NCBI RefSeq assembly: GCF_007489285.1
Contig: NZ_VLIY01000007.1
Location: 124,001-188,000, forward strand
DNA length: 64,000 bases
Direction: 5' to 3'
From: Skermania sp. ID1734
GTDB lineage: Bacteria; Actinomycetota; Actinomycetes; Mycobacteriales; Mycobacteriaceae
The notes beneath the pieces are model-generated. The model was given only the letters and a program-made list of their open reading frames with translations, did no database searches and had not been told where the DNA came from. This document shows positions 1 to 7,910 of the stretch, one piece after another. The translations under genes were made by a program, and so were the position numbers. The stretch's first letter is position 1, and each line of letters starts with the position of its first letter.

Positions 1-650
1 GGTTCGAAATGCACAACATCCCCGGCGGTCGGGTGGCCTCGGTCCGGCCAGGCCGGCTGGACACCGAATGCAAAGCGAGTCTGAGCTTTCGCGAGCACAG
101 CTCCTCGATCGCCGTGCGTGACCCCGCCGAACAGCGCCGGGTGATCGACGAGCGGTTCGCCGGAGTCGGGTGGCGGGTGCCTTGGCTGCTGGAAGCGATG
201 CGCACGGCCGACGATTTTGCGTTCGATTCGATGGGCCAGGTCCATCTGGACCGCTGGTCGTCGGGACGGCTGGCGCTGGTCGGCGACGCCGGATACTGTC
301 CCTCGCCGCTTACCGGACTCGGCACCAGCCTGGGCCTGGTCGGCGCCTACATTCTGGCCGGCGAACTGTCCCGCGCCGAAGGCCACGCCGCGGCGTTTGC
401 GCGCTATGAGGAACTCATGCGGCCCTATGTTGCGCGTGCGCAAGAGCTTCCGCCGGGCGGGGTGCGCGGCTACGCACCCAACAGTCGCCTGGCCATTAAG
501 TTGCAGACGGCGTCGGTGCGGTCGTGGACGCGCTGGCCGATGCGGCCCATTCTTGCCCGCGTCTTCGCCAAGGCCGACGCCATCGACCTACCCAGCTACG
601 ATTGCGCCGTTGGCCGATCGGAAGTGGGTGGGGATGTCGTCGGGTGCTGA
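1..650 (+). CDS. FAD-dependent monooxygenase, C-terminal part (5' end outside window)
   Basis: The reading frame is open from the left edge (codons in frame from base 3), so this is the C-terminal ~215 residues of a longer protein and the internal ATG at 9 is not its start. The second FAD-binding signature of the PHBH/TetX-like aromatic-ring hydroxylase family is visible: RLALVGDAGYCPSP, followed by a glycine-rich GLGTSLGLVGAYILAGEL segment that contacts the flavin. Such enzymes hydroxylate aromatic or polyketide-like substrates using NAD(P)H and O2; the substrate here is unknown. The 3' end overlaps the start of the TetR gene by 17 bases, so the pair is probably co-transcribed and the regulator may control this oxygenase. 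The family call is firm; the specific function is not. Confidence 0.8.
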   Translation, partial: FEMHNIPGGRVASVRPGRLDTECKASLSFREHSSSIAVRDPAEQRRVIDERFAGVGWRVPWLLEAMRTADDFAFDSMGQVHLDRWSSGRLALVGDAGYCPSPLTGLGTSLGLVGAYILAGELSRAEGHAAAFARYEELMRPYVARAQELPPGGVRGYAPNSRLAIKLQTASVRSWTRWPMRPILARVFAKADAIDLPSYDCAVGRSEVGGDVVGC

Positions 651-1353
651 CCGACTGCCCAGGTCGATTGAATTGCTCTGGGGCCGTGACGAACCCGGGA
701 GTCGTGGCCCCAAACGCGGACTGACGCTGACCCAAGTGGTCGACGCTGCGATCGACCTCGCCGACAAGGAGGGCTTTGCGGCGCTGTCGATGGCCCGGGT
801 CGCCGAGCAGGTCGGCGTGACCACCATGGCGCTGTACCGGTATGTGGACACCAAAGACATCCTCATCGAACTTGTCTCCGACCGCGTGATCGGGCCGCCG
901 CCCAAGATTGCCGTCGGCAAAGACTGGCGTCGCGGATTGCAGCAGTGGGCCACAGCGGAATACGAGGCGATCAAGAAGCATCCGTGGTGGCTCGATATTC
1001 CGCTCACCGCACCGCCGCTGGGGCCGAACAACACCGCATGGCTCGAGACCGCGATCGCCGTGTTCGATGAGACCCCCGTATCGGAACCCGTCAAGGTTCA
1101 GATGGTGCTCAATCTTTCGTTGTACGTGATCAGTCGTGCGCGGTTGCTGCGCGAGATGTCGGCAGGTGCTGATGCCGACGATGCGTATCCGACGGTGCTG
1201 CAGTCGATCATCGATCAGGAAACCTTCCCGGCGTTGACCCGCGCCATCGAGGGCGGCGCCTTCGACACCGATCGGCAAGCCAACTGGGAAGACGCCGATC
1301 TCCGATGGGGTCTCGAACGGTTGCTCGACGGCTACGAACGTTTCGTCAACTAG
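634..1353 (+). CDS. TetR/AcrR family transcriptional regulator
   Basis: A 239-residue protein with an N-terminal TetR helix-turn-helix around residues 45-80 (ALSMARVAEQVGVTTMALYRY) and an all-helical C-terminal ligand-binding domain with WWLDIPLTAPPLGPN, a pattern seen in TetR_C-type members near drug or aromatic monooxygenases. The ATG at 634 was chosen because it gives a normal N-terminus; the in-frame GTG at 628 is an alternative. The gene overlaps the preceding FAD monooxygenase by 17 bases, which suggests a two-gene operon in which the repressor senses the oxygenase's substrate. The inducer cannot be read from the sequence. Confidence 0.9.
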   Translation: MSSGADRLPRSIELLWGRDEPGSRGPKRGLTLTQVVDAAIDLADKEGFAALSMARVAEQVGVTTMALYRYVDTKDILIELVSDRVIGPPPKIAVGKDWRRGLQQWATAEYEAIKKHPWWLDIPLTAPPLGPNNTAWLETAIAVFDETPVSEPVKVQMVLNLSLYVISRARLLREMSAGADADDAYPTVLQSIIDQETFPALTRAIEGGAFDTDRQANWEDADLRWGLERLLDGYERFVN

Positions 1354-1422
1354 AACGTGTTGCAGTTTTATTGCCACTGCTGTTAGCTTTGGTCCACTAG
1401 CCGGCGGCGCTGGAGGCCAAGA

Positions 1423-2205
1423 ATGACGGACTTGTTGAGCGGCAAGACGGTGGTGGTGTCCGGCGTCGGTACCGGACTCGGGCGCGAGATCGCGTTGGCA
1501 GCCAGTCGCGACGGCGCGAACGTCGTTCTCGGTGCCCGGACCGAGGCCAACCTGAAGGCCGTTGCCGACGAGATCGACCCCAGCGGGCAGCGGGTGTGTT
1601 ACGCGGTCACCGACATTCTCGATTCGGATGCCTGTCGGGCTCTGATCGCCACGGCAGCAGAAAAGTTCGGTGGTGTCGACGCGCTGATCAATGTGGCCGC
1701 CAAGGAAGACGTCTTCGGCGGACTGGCCGGCGCGGATCTCGAAGACTGGCGGAAAATGCTGGACGCCAATGTGATTGGCACGCTGCAATTGACCCAGGCC
1801 GCGTTGGGCGAGTTGGAGCGCAACGGCGGAGCCGTGGTGTTCATCGGCACCCAGTCCTCTTTTCACCCACGGCTGCCGCAGTCTGCGTATGCCACGTCGA
1901 AGGGTGCGCTGCAGGCTGCCATGTTCAACCTGGCAAAAGAATTCGGACCGAAAAAGATCCGCTTCAACATGGTGGTGCCGACGTGGATGTGGGGACCGAA
2001 CGTGGAACTCTACGTTCAGCTCACCGCCAAGCAGCGCAAAATCCCCGAGGACGAGGTCAAGGCGCAGATCACCAAACACATGCCGTTGGGCGAGATACCC
2101 GAGGACGGCGACGTGGCCAACGCGGCCGTGTTCTTCATCTCCGATCGGGCCCGGATGCTCACCGGGCAGACGCTGTTTGTCAACGCGGGGGAGTACTTCC
2201 GGTAA
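1423..2205 (+). CDS. SDR family NAD(P)-dependent oxidoreductase
   Basis: A 260-residue classical short-chain dehydrogenase. The Rossmann glycine motif is at residues 13-20 but starts SGVGTGLG rather than the usual TG. The catalytic Ser lies in GTQSS (about 145), and Tyr156 and Lys160 are in YATSK. The C-terminal LTGQTLFVNAGEYFR matches the usual SDR end LTGQxxxVDGG. It probably oxidises or reduces a secondary alcohol or ketone; mycobacteria carry many such proteins in steroid and lipid breakdown. It sits 69 bases after the TetR gene on the same strand and could belong to its regulon. The substrate is unknown. Confidence 0.9.
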   Translation: MTDLLSGKTVVVSGVGTGLGREIALAASRDGANVVLGARTEANLKAVADEIDPSGQRVCYAVTDILDSDACRALIATAAEKFGGVDALINVAAKEDVFGGLAGADLEDWRKMLDANVIGTLQLTQAALGELERNGGAVVFIGTQSSFHPRLPQSAYATSKGALQAAMFNLAKEFGPKKIRFNMVVPTWMWGPNVELYVQLTAKQRKIPEDEVKAQITKHMPLGEIPEDGDVANAAVFFISDRARMLTGQTLFVNAGEYFR

Positions 2206-2349
2206 TCGCACATGCACGGCCGTTGAGCAGCGGCGATGGATCGAGCCGCTAGCCTGGGGGATTGAATTCGCCAGCCGAGTTGTTAACTGGCATTGGTGAC
2301 CTTTTGCGCTGGGATCGCAGCGCGCCGACACGGCAGAAGGAGGGAGTCC

Positions 2350-2571
2350 TTGATCGACCGGAATCGCCGCGCACGCCGTGGCAGCAGCGATGGAATGATG
2401 GCCACGGCATTGCTTGCCATCCATCGGTTCATGATGAGTGTGGTTACCTTCTTCCTTTTTGCCGCCGTCGCCTCGGTGCTGGGCATCGTCCTGTCCGGCT
2501 GGTTGGTGGTCGATTGGGCGCAATGGAAGCGGCAGCGGCGCCGCCGCCGCAAGACCCGACACTGCAGGTAG
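2350..2571 (+). CDS. Small membrane protein with one hydrophobic helix
   Basis: Not recognised. A TTG at 2350 is preceded by a strong Shine-Dalgarno sequence (AAGGAGGG ending about 5 bases upstream), giving a 73-residue protein. It has a basic N-terminus (IDRNRRARRG), a hydrophobic segment of about 25-30 residues (MMSVVTFFLFAAVASVLGIV onward) and a very basic arginine-rich C-terminus (KRQRRRRRKTRHCR). This looks like a single-pass membrane peptide. It lies 61 bases upstream of the GGDEF-EAL gene on the same strand and may be co-expressed with it. The start rests on the ribosome binding site; ATGs further inside the frame have no comparable site. Confidence 0.55.
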   Translation: MIDRNRRARRGSSDGMMATALLAIHRFMMSVVTFFLFAAVASVLGIVLSGWLVVDWAQWKRQRRRRRKTRHCR

Positions 2572-2632
2572 ACGCACATTCGTGGTTTGATTGGGGTCGC
2601 TGGTTAATTCCCGGGGGGAGCAGTGGACAGCC

Positions 2633-4381
2633 ATGAGCGGCGAAGGCGGTAGTCGAAATCGCTGCGACGACCGTCGGGACGGCGATCGCGGCGAGCGAGG
2701 TGCGCTCGTTTTTCGGGTCGCTTCGCACCTCATGTCAGCCACCGACCAACACGGCATGTCAGCCGCCCTCGAGGCGGTGGCCACCCACTTCGATGCTGCG
2801 CACGCCTTCGTCCGGTTCCAGCACGCATCGGTGGCCGGCCTGGACGCAGAATGGCCCGCTGGCAGCCCTGAGCAGGACCTCGTCACGGCGGGCTCGGAGA
2901 TTCGGCTACCGCTCGTGTCCAGCGACAACACGATCGGCGTGCTGGTGCTGGTGCGCGCGAACGGGCGCGAATGGATGGCGGACGAGGTACGCACGCTGAC
3001 CGACATTGCTGAGTTAATGGTGCTGACGCACTCGCGGCTCGATACTGACACTCAGCTGCGCTTCATCGCGGCTCACGACGACCTCACGGGGCTGTGCAAT
3101 CGACGGGCGCTGCTGCAGCACCTGAACGCCCGGCTCGCGCCCGGTCAGCCGGGGCCGGTTGCCGTGCTGTTTCTCGACCTGGACCGACTGAAGGCGCTCA
3201 ACGACTTTCTCGGGCACGCCGCGGGGGACAACTTCATCGAAAAGCTAGCGCTGCGGTTGCGCGAGCATGCCGGCCCCGGCGACATGGTCGCACGACTGGG
3301 CGGCGACGAGTTTGTGATCGTTCCGGCCTTCCCGCTGGAGCGCGAACAGGCCGAGATCGAGGCTCGCCGGATCACCCAGCTGGTCCGGGAGAAGGTCACG
3401 GTGGGCGAGGAATCGGTGAGCAGAGCCGTCAGCGTCGGAGTCGCACTGGGGATTCCGGGTCGCACGGCGGTCGCCGATCTGCTGCGGCACGCCGACCAAG
3501 CCGTCATGGTGGCCAAGGCGGCCGGCGGAAACGGCATCGCCGTCTTCACCGACCAGATGCTGGCGCGTGACGCGTTGCGCGCCGAGCTCGAGACGCAACT
3601 GCGCGGCGCGATCAGCGCCGGTGAACTGCGCGTGCATTATCAGCCGGAGGTCGAGTTACAGACGGGACGCGTGGTCGCACTCGAGGCGCTGGTCCGGTGG
3701 CAGCATCCGGAGCGCGGGCTGTTGACCGATCCGGAATTCCTCGAGATCGCCGAAGCCACAAATCTCGCCGGCGAGATAGGCCGCTGGGTCATTCGCACGG
3801 CCGTCGGCGATTTCGCCGGGTGGCGCCACGCTGGCCTGGCCGAGCGCGTGCAGTTGCGGATCAGCGTTTCCCCGGTGCAACTGGTGAGCCTGCAATTCCT
3901 GGCAACGATGCGACAGGCGCTCGCGGAATTCGGCCTATCGGGCCGGACGTTGTGCGTGGAGATACCGGAGCGGGTGATTAGCCAAGATCTCGCCCGTACT
4001 CGGGTGACCCTCGATGGTCTTGCGGCCCTTGGCATTCGAGTGACGGTCGCTGCGTTCGGGCGGGGCGCCAGTTCGCTCGCGCAACTCGGCTGCCTGGATA
4101 TCGACGCGTTGAAGATCGATCCGGCGTTCGTGCAACGGGTCGGCTCGGGGGCGGAGCCAAGCGGTGTCGCCGCGGTGAAATCTATTGTCGCAATTGCTGA
4201 TTCGCATGACCTGGGGGTGATCGCCGAGGGTGTGGACACGTCGGCTGCCCGGCAGCGGTTGCTCGAACTCGGCTGTCGGCACGGCCAAGGCGCGCTCTTC
4301 GGCGCGCCGCTCGACTGCGCGGGGGTACCCGACCTGCTGACGCGTGGGTGTGTTTCCGTGTCGCAATCTCGGCGCGGGTAA
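2633..4381 (+). CDS. GAF-GGDEF-EAL cyclic di-GMP protein with degenerate EAL domain
   Basis: A 582-residue cytoplasmic protein: a GAF-like sensor (about residues 20-140), a GGDEF diguanylate cyclase domain (about 145-305) and an EAL domain (about 315-575). The order matches mycobacterial Rv1354c-type proteins. The cyclase signature GGDEF is intact at 223-227. The RxxD inhibitory site before it is absent (GPGD). In the EAL domain, EAL at 351-353, the paired glutamates in EIPE (443, 446), Lys494 in LKID and Glu532 in AEGV are kept. The metal-binding Asn of the usual NxS motif is Ser411, and the DDFG motif is AAFG (473-476). Phosphodiesterase activity is therefore probably lost while c-di-GMP synthesis is possible. 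The ATG at 2633 was chosen over upstream in-frame TTG codons. Confidence 0.9.
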   Translation: MSGEGGSRNRCDDRRDGDRGERGALVFRVASHLMSATDQHGMSAALEAVATHFDAAHAFVRFQHASVAGLDAEWPAGSPEQDLVTAGSEIRLPLVSSDNTIGVLVLVRANGREWMADEVRTLTDIAELMVLTHSRLDTDTQLRFIAAHDDLTGLCNRRALLQHLNARLAPGQPGPVAVLFLDLDRLKALNDFLGHAAGDNFIEKLALRLREHAGPGDMVARLGGDEFVIVPAFPLEREQAEIEARRITQLVREKVTVGEESVSRAVSVGVALGIPGRTAVADLLRHADQAVMVAKAAGGNGIAVFTDQMLARDALRAELETQLRGAISAGELRVHYQPEVELQTGRVVALEALVRWQHPERGLLTDPEFLEIAEATNLAGEIGRWVIRTAVGDFAGWRHAGLAERVQLRISVSPVQLVSLQFLATMRQALAEFGLSGRTLCVEIPERVISQDLARTRVTLDGLAALGIRVTVAAFGRGASSLAQLGCLDIDALKIDPAFVQRVGSGAEPSGVAAVKSIVAIADSHDLGVIAEGVDTSAARQRLLELGCRHGQGALFGAPLDCAGVPDLLTRGCVSVSQSRRG

Positions 4382-4417
4382 CCTTCGAGAAGTTGTCCAT
4401 ATCCGGATAGGAGCCGA

Positions 4418-5266
4418 ATGAGCGGCGCACTGGAAGGTAAGAAGACGCTGATCACCGGCGCGGCCAGCGGAATTGGCCGTGCAACGGCGATTGCCTCCGC
4501 TGCGGAGGGCGCGCGGTTGTTCTTGACCGACCGAAACGCGGAGGGCCTCGAAGAAACCAAGGAACTGATCGCGGCGGCTGGCCGCGGGTCGGTCGAATAC
4601 CTCAAACCTCTCGACATCACCGACTACGAAGCCGTGGGCGCCTTCGCCGCCGACATTCACGACACCTTCGGCAGCATGGACGTCGTCATGAACGTCGCGG
4701 GCATTTCGGCGTGGGGCACCGTGGAAAACCTCGAGCATCGGCACTGGCGGTCGATGGTCGAGGTCAACCTCATGGGCCCGATCCACGTCATCGAATGCTT
4801 CGTGCCGAAGATGATCGAGGCCAAGCGCGGCGGTCACCTGGTGAACGTGTCATCCGCCGCGGGACTGCTCGCTCTGCCTTGGCACGCCGCGTACAGCGCC
4901 AGCAAGTTCGGCCTGCGCGGGGTGTCGGAGGTGCTGCGATTCGACCTCAAGCGGCACAACATCAAGGTGCATCTCGTGGTTCCGGGCGCGGTGAAGACGC
5001 CGCTGGTGGGGACGGTGGAGATCGCCGGCATCGACCGGAACGATCCGAAGGTGTCGCGCTATATTCACGCGTTCGAGAAGCGCGCGATCGAGCCGGAGAC
5101 CGCGGCGAAGGCAATCATCAACGGCATCAAGAAGAATCAGTTTCTGGTCTACACCTCGCCGGATATTCGGTTCGGATACTGGTGGGCGCGCAAGTTCGCC
5201 TGGCCGTACGAGTTCGTCATGCAGAAGGCCAACGACCAGTTCAGCAAGTTCCTGCCGCCCGTTTAG
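4418..5266 (+). CDS. SDR family oxidoreductase
   Basis: A 282-residue classical short-chain dehydrogenase: TGAASGIG at 13-20, NVAG at 92-95, catalytic serine in NVSSA (about 145), Tyr159 and Lys163 in YSASK. The extended C-terminus (YWWARKFAWPYEFVMQKANDQF) is typical of mycobacterial acyl- or lipid-associated SDRs with a membrane-facing tail. GGATAGG lies just upstream of the ATG as a ribosome binding site. It follows the GGDEF-EAL gene by 36 bases. Its stop overlaps the convergent soxR stop by four bases. The substrate cannot be inferred. Confidence 0.9.
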   Translation: MSGALEGKKTLITGAASGIGRATAIASAAEGARLFLTDRNAEGLEETKELIAAAGRGSVEYLKPLDITDYEAVGAFAADIHDTFGSMDVVMNVAGISAWGTVENLEHRHWRSMVEVNLMGPIHVIECFVPKMIEAKRGGHLVNVSSAAGLLALPWHAAYSASKFGLRGVSEVLRFDLKRHNIKVHLVVPGAVKTPLVGTVEIAGIDRNDPKVSRYIHAFEKRAIEPETAAKAIINGIKKNQFLVYTSPDIRFGYWWARKFAWPYEFVMQKANDQFSKFLPPV

Positions 5267-5730
5267 CCGTCGTTCAGTCCGACGTCGAGAACCCTTGCGC
5301 CCGGGCCGAATTGGCCCAGCCGGTCGTGTGCGTTGACCAGCGTGCAGCTACCCAGCGAGAGGCAGCCACAGCCGATGCAGTCGCTGAGGTCATCGCGCAG
5401 GCGGGTGAGTTGCTCGATGCGATGGTCGAGGTTCGCGCGCCAGGTGGTCGATAATTTTTCCCAGTCCTTGCGGTTCGGCGTGCGGCCGTCGGGCAGCGTA
5501 TCGAGGGCTTGCCGGATTTCGCTGAGCGGGATGCCCACGCTCTGCGAAATCCGGATGAACGCGACCCGGCGCAGCGTCTCCCGCGGGTAGCGACGCTGGT
5601 TGCCGCTCGTCCGCCGACTGGTGATCAGGCCCTCGCGCTCGTAGAAGTGCAGGGCAGACACGGCCACGCCGCTGCGTTCGGAAAGTTGACCAGGAGAGAG
5701 TTCCTTGGCTTTCCAGGACGGCTGGGTCAC
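5263..5730 (-). CDS. soxR: Redox-sensitive transcriptional activator SoxR
   Basis: A 155-residue MerR-family regulator. The N-terminal winged helix (about residues 10-75, [12 protein letters not shown]) is followed by a dimerisation helix and the [2Fe-2S] cysteine cluster C118-X2-C-X-C-X5-C129 ([12 protein letters not shown]), which is diagnostic of SoxR. Oxidation of the cluster by redox-cycling compounds or superoxide switches on target promoters. The start was set at the GTG at 5730 because GGAGG sits five bases ahead of it; the GTG at 5736 overlaps that site. A SoxR-box-like palindrome lies just upstream (5753-5770). In actinobacteria SoxR usually controls a small set of oxidoreductase and efflux genes. 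Here no target is obvious beyond possible autoregulation or the divergent arcA. Confidence 0.93.
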   Translation of the reverse strand: MTQPSWKAKELSPGQLSERSGVAVSALHFYEREGLITSRRTSGNQRRYPRETLRRVAFIRISQSVGIPLSEIRQALDTLPDGRTPNRKDWEKLSTTWRANLDHRIEQLTRLRDDLSDCIGCGCLSLGSCTLVNAHDRLGQFGPGARVLDVGLNDG

Positions 5731-5752
5731 GGGCACCTCCGATCGTCGGTTA

Positions 5753-5770
5753 CCTCAATATTACTTCAGG
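5753..5770. promoter_or_regulatory. SoxR-box-like operator
   Basis: CCTCAATATTACTTCAGG matches 14 of 18 positions of the E. coli soxS operator CCTCAAGTTAACTTGAGG as I recall it, with both conserved outer half-sites (CCTCAA and TTNAGG) present. It lies 23 bases upstream of the soxR start, between soxR and the divergent arcA, and so could serve autoregulation or activation in either direction. Confidence 0.65.
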
Positions 5771-5905
5771 TTTTGTCGGCGCCGACTGCCGGCGCCGAGA
5801 CCGAACAAATGGTCGCGTTTTGGCCGGAAATTTGAGCCATTCATTCGTGATCAACTCCGGTGGTTGCGGTGCGCCGATCTCGGCAGGACCGTCTACCGTG
5901 GTGCC

Positions 5906-7120
5906 ATGGGTGCGGATGTGGTGCTCGGTGTCGACTCCGAGGTCGGCCGATTGCGATCCGTGCTGTTGCACCGCCCGGGCGACGAACTCAAGCGGTTAAC
6001 GCCCCGCAACAGCGATCAGTTGCTGTTCGACGGGCTGCCCTGGGTGGAGCGCGCTCAGGCCGAGCACGACCGTTTCGCCGCGGTGCTGACCGAACGCGGC
6101 GTGGAGGTGCTGCTGCTCGCCGATGTGCTCACCGAAACGTTCGCCACCAGTGGCGCCGCGCGGGTACAGGGCATTGCCGCCGCGGTCGATCCCCGGCGGC
6201 TCGGCCATCCGCTGGCTCAGGAGCTGGCCGGTTATCTCCGCGGCATCCCGGCGCCGGACCTCACCGAGGTGCTTACCGCCGGCATGACCTTCGACGAATT
6301 GCCGGTCGGACCGAGCGCACCCTCGTTGGTTCGGCGCATGCACCATGGCGGTGACTTTGTCATCGACCCGTTGCCCAATCTGTTGTTCACCCGCGATTCC
6401 TCGTTCTGGATAGGAGAGCGGGTCGCCATCACCTCGCTGTCGATGGCGGCGCGGCGGCGCGAAACATCGCTCACCGACTTGATCTACGCGTTCCACCCTC
6501 GGTTCCTCGGTGTCCGGCGCGCGTACGAGTCACACACCGCGCCGATCGAAGGCGGTGACGTGCTGTTGCTGGCACCCGGGGTCGTTGCCGTAGGCGTGGG
6601 GGAGCGCACCAAGCCGGCCGGCGCGGAGGCGCTGGCCCGCAGCCTCTTCGATGATGGGTTGGCCCACACGGTTTTGGTGGTACCGATCGCGCAATCGCGG
6701 GCCACGATGCATCTCGACACCGTCTGCACCATGGTCGACGTTGATGCCGTGGTGATGTACCCGGGCGTGCGGGAGTCGTTGTCTGCGTTCACCATGCGGG
6801 CCGACGCCGATGGTGGCGTGGAAATCGCCGGCCCGGACCACTTTCTCGATGCGGCCGCCGACGCCATGGGTATCGGCAAGTTGCGGGTGATCGACACCGG
6901 GCTGGACTCGGTCACGGCCGAGCGCGAGCAGTGGGACGACGGGAACAACACGCTGGCGATCTCCCCGGGCGTCGTCGTCGCCTACGAACGCAACGTCGAG
7001 ACCAATGCGCGGCTAGAAGCGTCGGGCATCGAAGTGGTGCGGATTTCCGGGGCCGAGTTGGGATCCGGGCGCGGCGGACCGCGATGCATGTCATGTCCAC
7101 TCGCCCGGGACCGCCTCTAA
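5906..7120 (+). CDS. arcA: Arginine deiminase
   Basis: A 404-residue protein of the guanidino-group-modifying superfamily that hydrolyses L-arginine to citrulline and ammonia. Signatures seen: [13 protein letters not shown], the substrate-binding IEGGD, the catalytic histidine in [11 protein letters not shown], and the C-terminal nucleophile Cys in [11 protein letters not shown]. The length matches the family. The ATG at 5906 gives the standard N-terminus; the open frame upstream is non-coding. No arcB or arcC follows, which resembles M. tuberculosis Rv1001, where arcA also stands alone. Its stop overlaps the convergent ArsC-like gene by four bases. Confidence 0.95.
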   Translation: MGADVVLGVDSEVGRLRSVLLHRPGDELKRLTPRNSDQLLFDGLPWVERAQAEHDRFAAVLTERGVEVLLLADVLTETFATSGAARVQGIAAAVDPRRLGHPLAQELAGYLRGIPAPDLTEVLTAGMTFDELPVGPSAPSLVRRMHHGGDFVIDPLPNLLFTRDSSFWIGERVAITSLSMAARRRETSLTDLIYAFHPRFLGVRRAYESHTAPIEGGDVLLLAPGVVAVGVGERTKPAGAEALARSLFDDGLAHTVLVVPIAQSRATMHLDTVCTMVDVDAVVMYPGVRESLSAFTMRADADGGVEIAGPDHFLDAAADAMGIGKLRVIDTGLDSVTAEREQWDDGNNTLAISPGVVVAYERNVETNARLEASGIEVVRISGAELGSGRGGPRCMSCPLARDRL

Positions 7121-7485
7121 AGGATGTCGTTGACCCGCTCGGCCGGGCGGGCGAGCCGAGTGCCCTTGCCAGTCACCACGATCGGGCGCTCGATCAAGAT
7201 CGGATTGGCCACCATCGCGGCGAGCAGGGTCTCCTCATCGGCGTCGGCAAGGCCGAGTTCGGCGAAAATCGGCTCCTTGCGACGGATCGCTTCGCTGGGA
7301 CGCAGCCCCGCATCATCGAGCAACTTCGCTAAAGCGTCCCTCGACGGCGGAGTTTCGAGATACTTGACCACGGTTGGCGCGATACCGGACTCCTCGATCA
7401 TCCGCAGAACTGTGCGCGACGTGTTGCAGCGCGGGTTGTGGTAGATCGTCGCATCCCGGTCAGAAGTGTTGGCCATGGCAGTCAT
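7117..7485 (-). CDS. ArsC/Spx-family arsenate reductase-like protein
   Basis: A 122-residue thioredoxin-fold protein of the glutaredoxin-dependent ArsC family. The active-site cysteine is in [10 protein letters not shown] near residue 20. The conserved tail [21 protein letters not shown] carries the NP and RP motifs that shape the anion site. Such enzymes reduce arsenate or act on related thiol substrates. No ars efflux or ArsR gene is nearby, so the physiological role may be general thiol-redox. The start is the ATG at 7485, with an in-frame ATG at 7476 as an alternative. It is convergent with arcA and divergent from the GntR gene 31 bases away. Confidence 0.88.
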   Translation of the reverse strand: MTAMANTSDRDATIYHNPRCNTSRTVLRMIEESGIAPTVVKYLETPPSRDALAKLLDDAGLRPSEAIRRKEPIFAELGLADADEETLLAAMVANPILIERPIVVTGKGTRLARPAERVNDIL

Positions 7486-7516
7486 TGTGCCGGTACCTGC
7501 CGACAGGAGCGATGCA

Positions 7517-7909
7517 GTGTCCGTACCACCTGAGGGCTCAACAGCTGACCGCCTGCCGGTGGTGGTCGACCATGCCTCGGCAATCCCGCCGTTCGAGCAG
7601 CTCAGGTTGGGAATAGTGGCACTCGTGCGCGACGGCCAGCTACCGGCCGGAAGCAAGATCCCGACGGTTCGAACGCTGGCCATGTCGCTCCGGCTCGCGC
7701 CGAACACCGTTGCGCGGGCCTATCGCGAGCTCGAGCAACAAGGGGTCATCGAGACTCAGGGCCGGCGCGGCTCCTTCATCGCCTCGACCGGCGACCCCAC
7801 CCGCGACAGTGCCGGTCGGGCAGCCACCGAGTATGTCGCAGCCATCCGCAAGCTCGGGCTGTCCGACGATGACGCCGTGCAGTTCGTGCGGTCCGCGATC
7901 CGGGCCTGA
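7517..7909 (+). CDS. GntR family (YtrA-type) transcriptional regulator
   Basis: A 130-residue regulator with one winged helix-turn-helix (KIPTVRTLAMSLRLAPNTVARAYRELEQQG, about residues 50-80) and only a short helical tail, as in the YtrA subfamily, which usually controls ABC transporters or neighbouring genes. The GTG at 7517 is preceded by AGGAG at a seven-base spacing, which supports it over upstream in-frame starts. It is divergent from the ArsC-like gene and convergent with pmt, one base apart. The ligand and targets are unknown. Confidence 0.88.
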   Translation: MSVPPEGSTADRLPVVVDHASAIPPFEQLRLGIVALVRDGQLPAGSKIPTVRTLAMSLRLAPNTVARAYRELEQQGVIETQGRRGSFIASTGDPTRDSAGRAATEYVAAIRKLGLSDDDAVQFVRSAIRA

Positions 7910-7910
7910 A

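Noticed and set aside
496-3051. 851-codon minus-strand open frame opposite the TetR, SDR and GGDEF genes
   Set aside because: Low-complexity Arg/His/Gly-rich translation with no domain; it is the antisense shadow of well-supported plus-strand genes in high-GC DNA.
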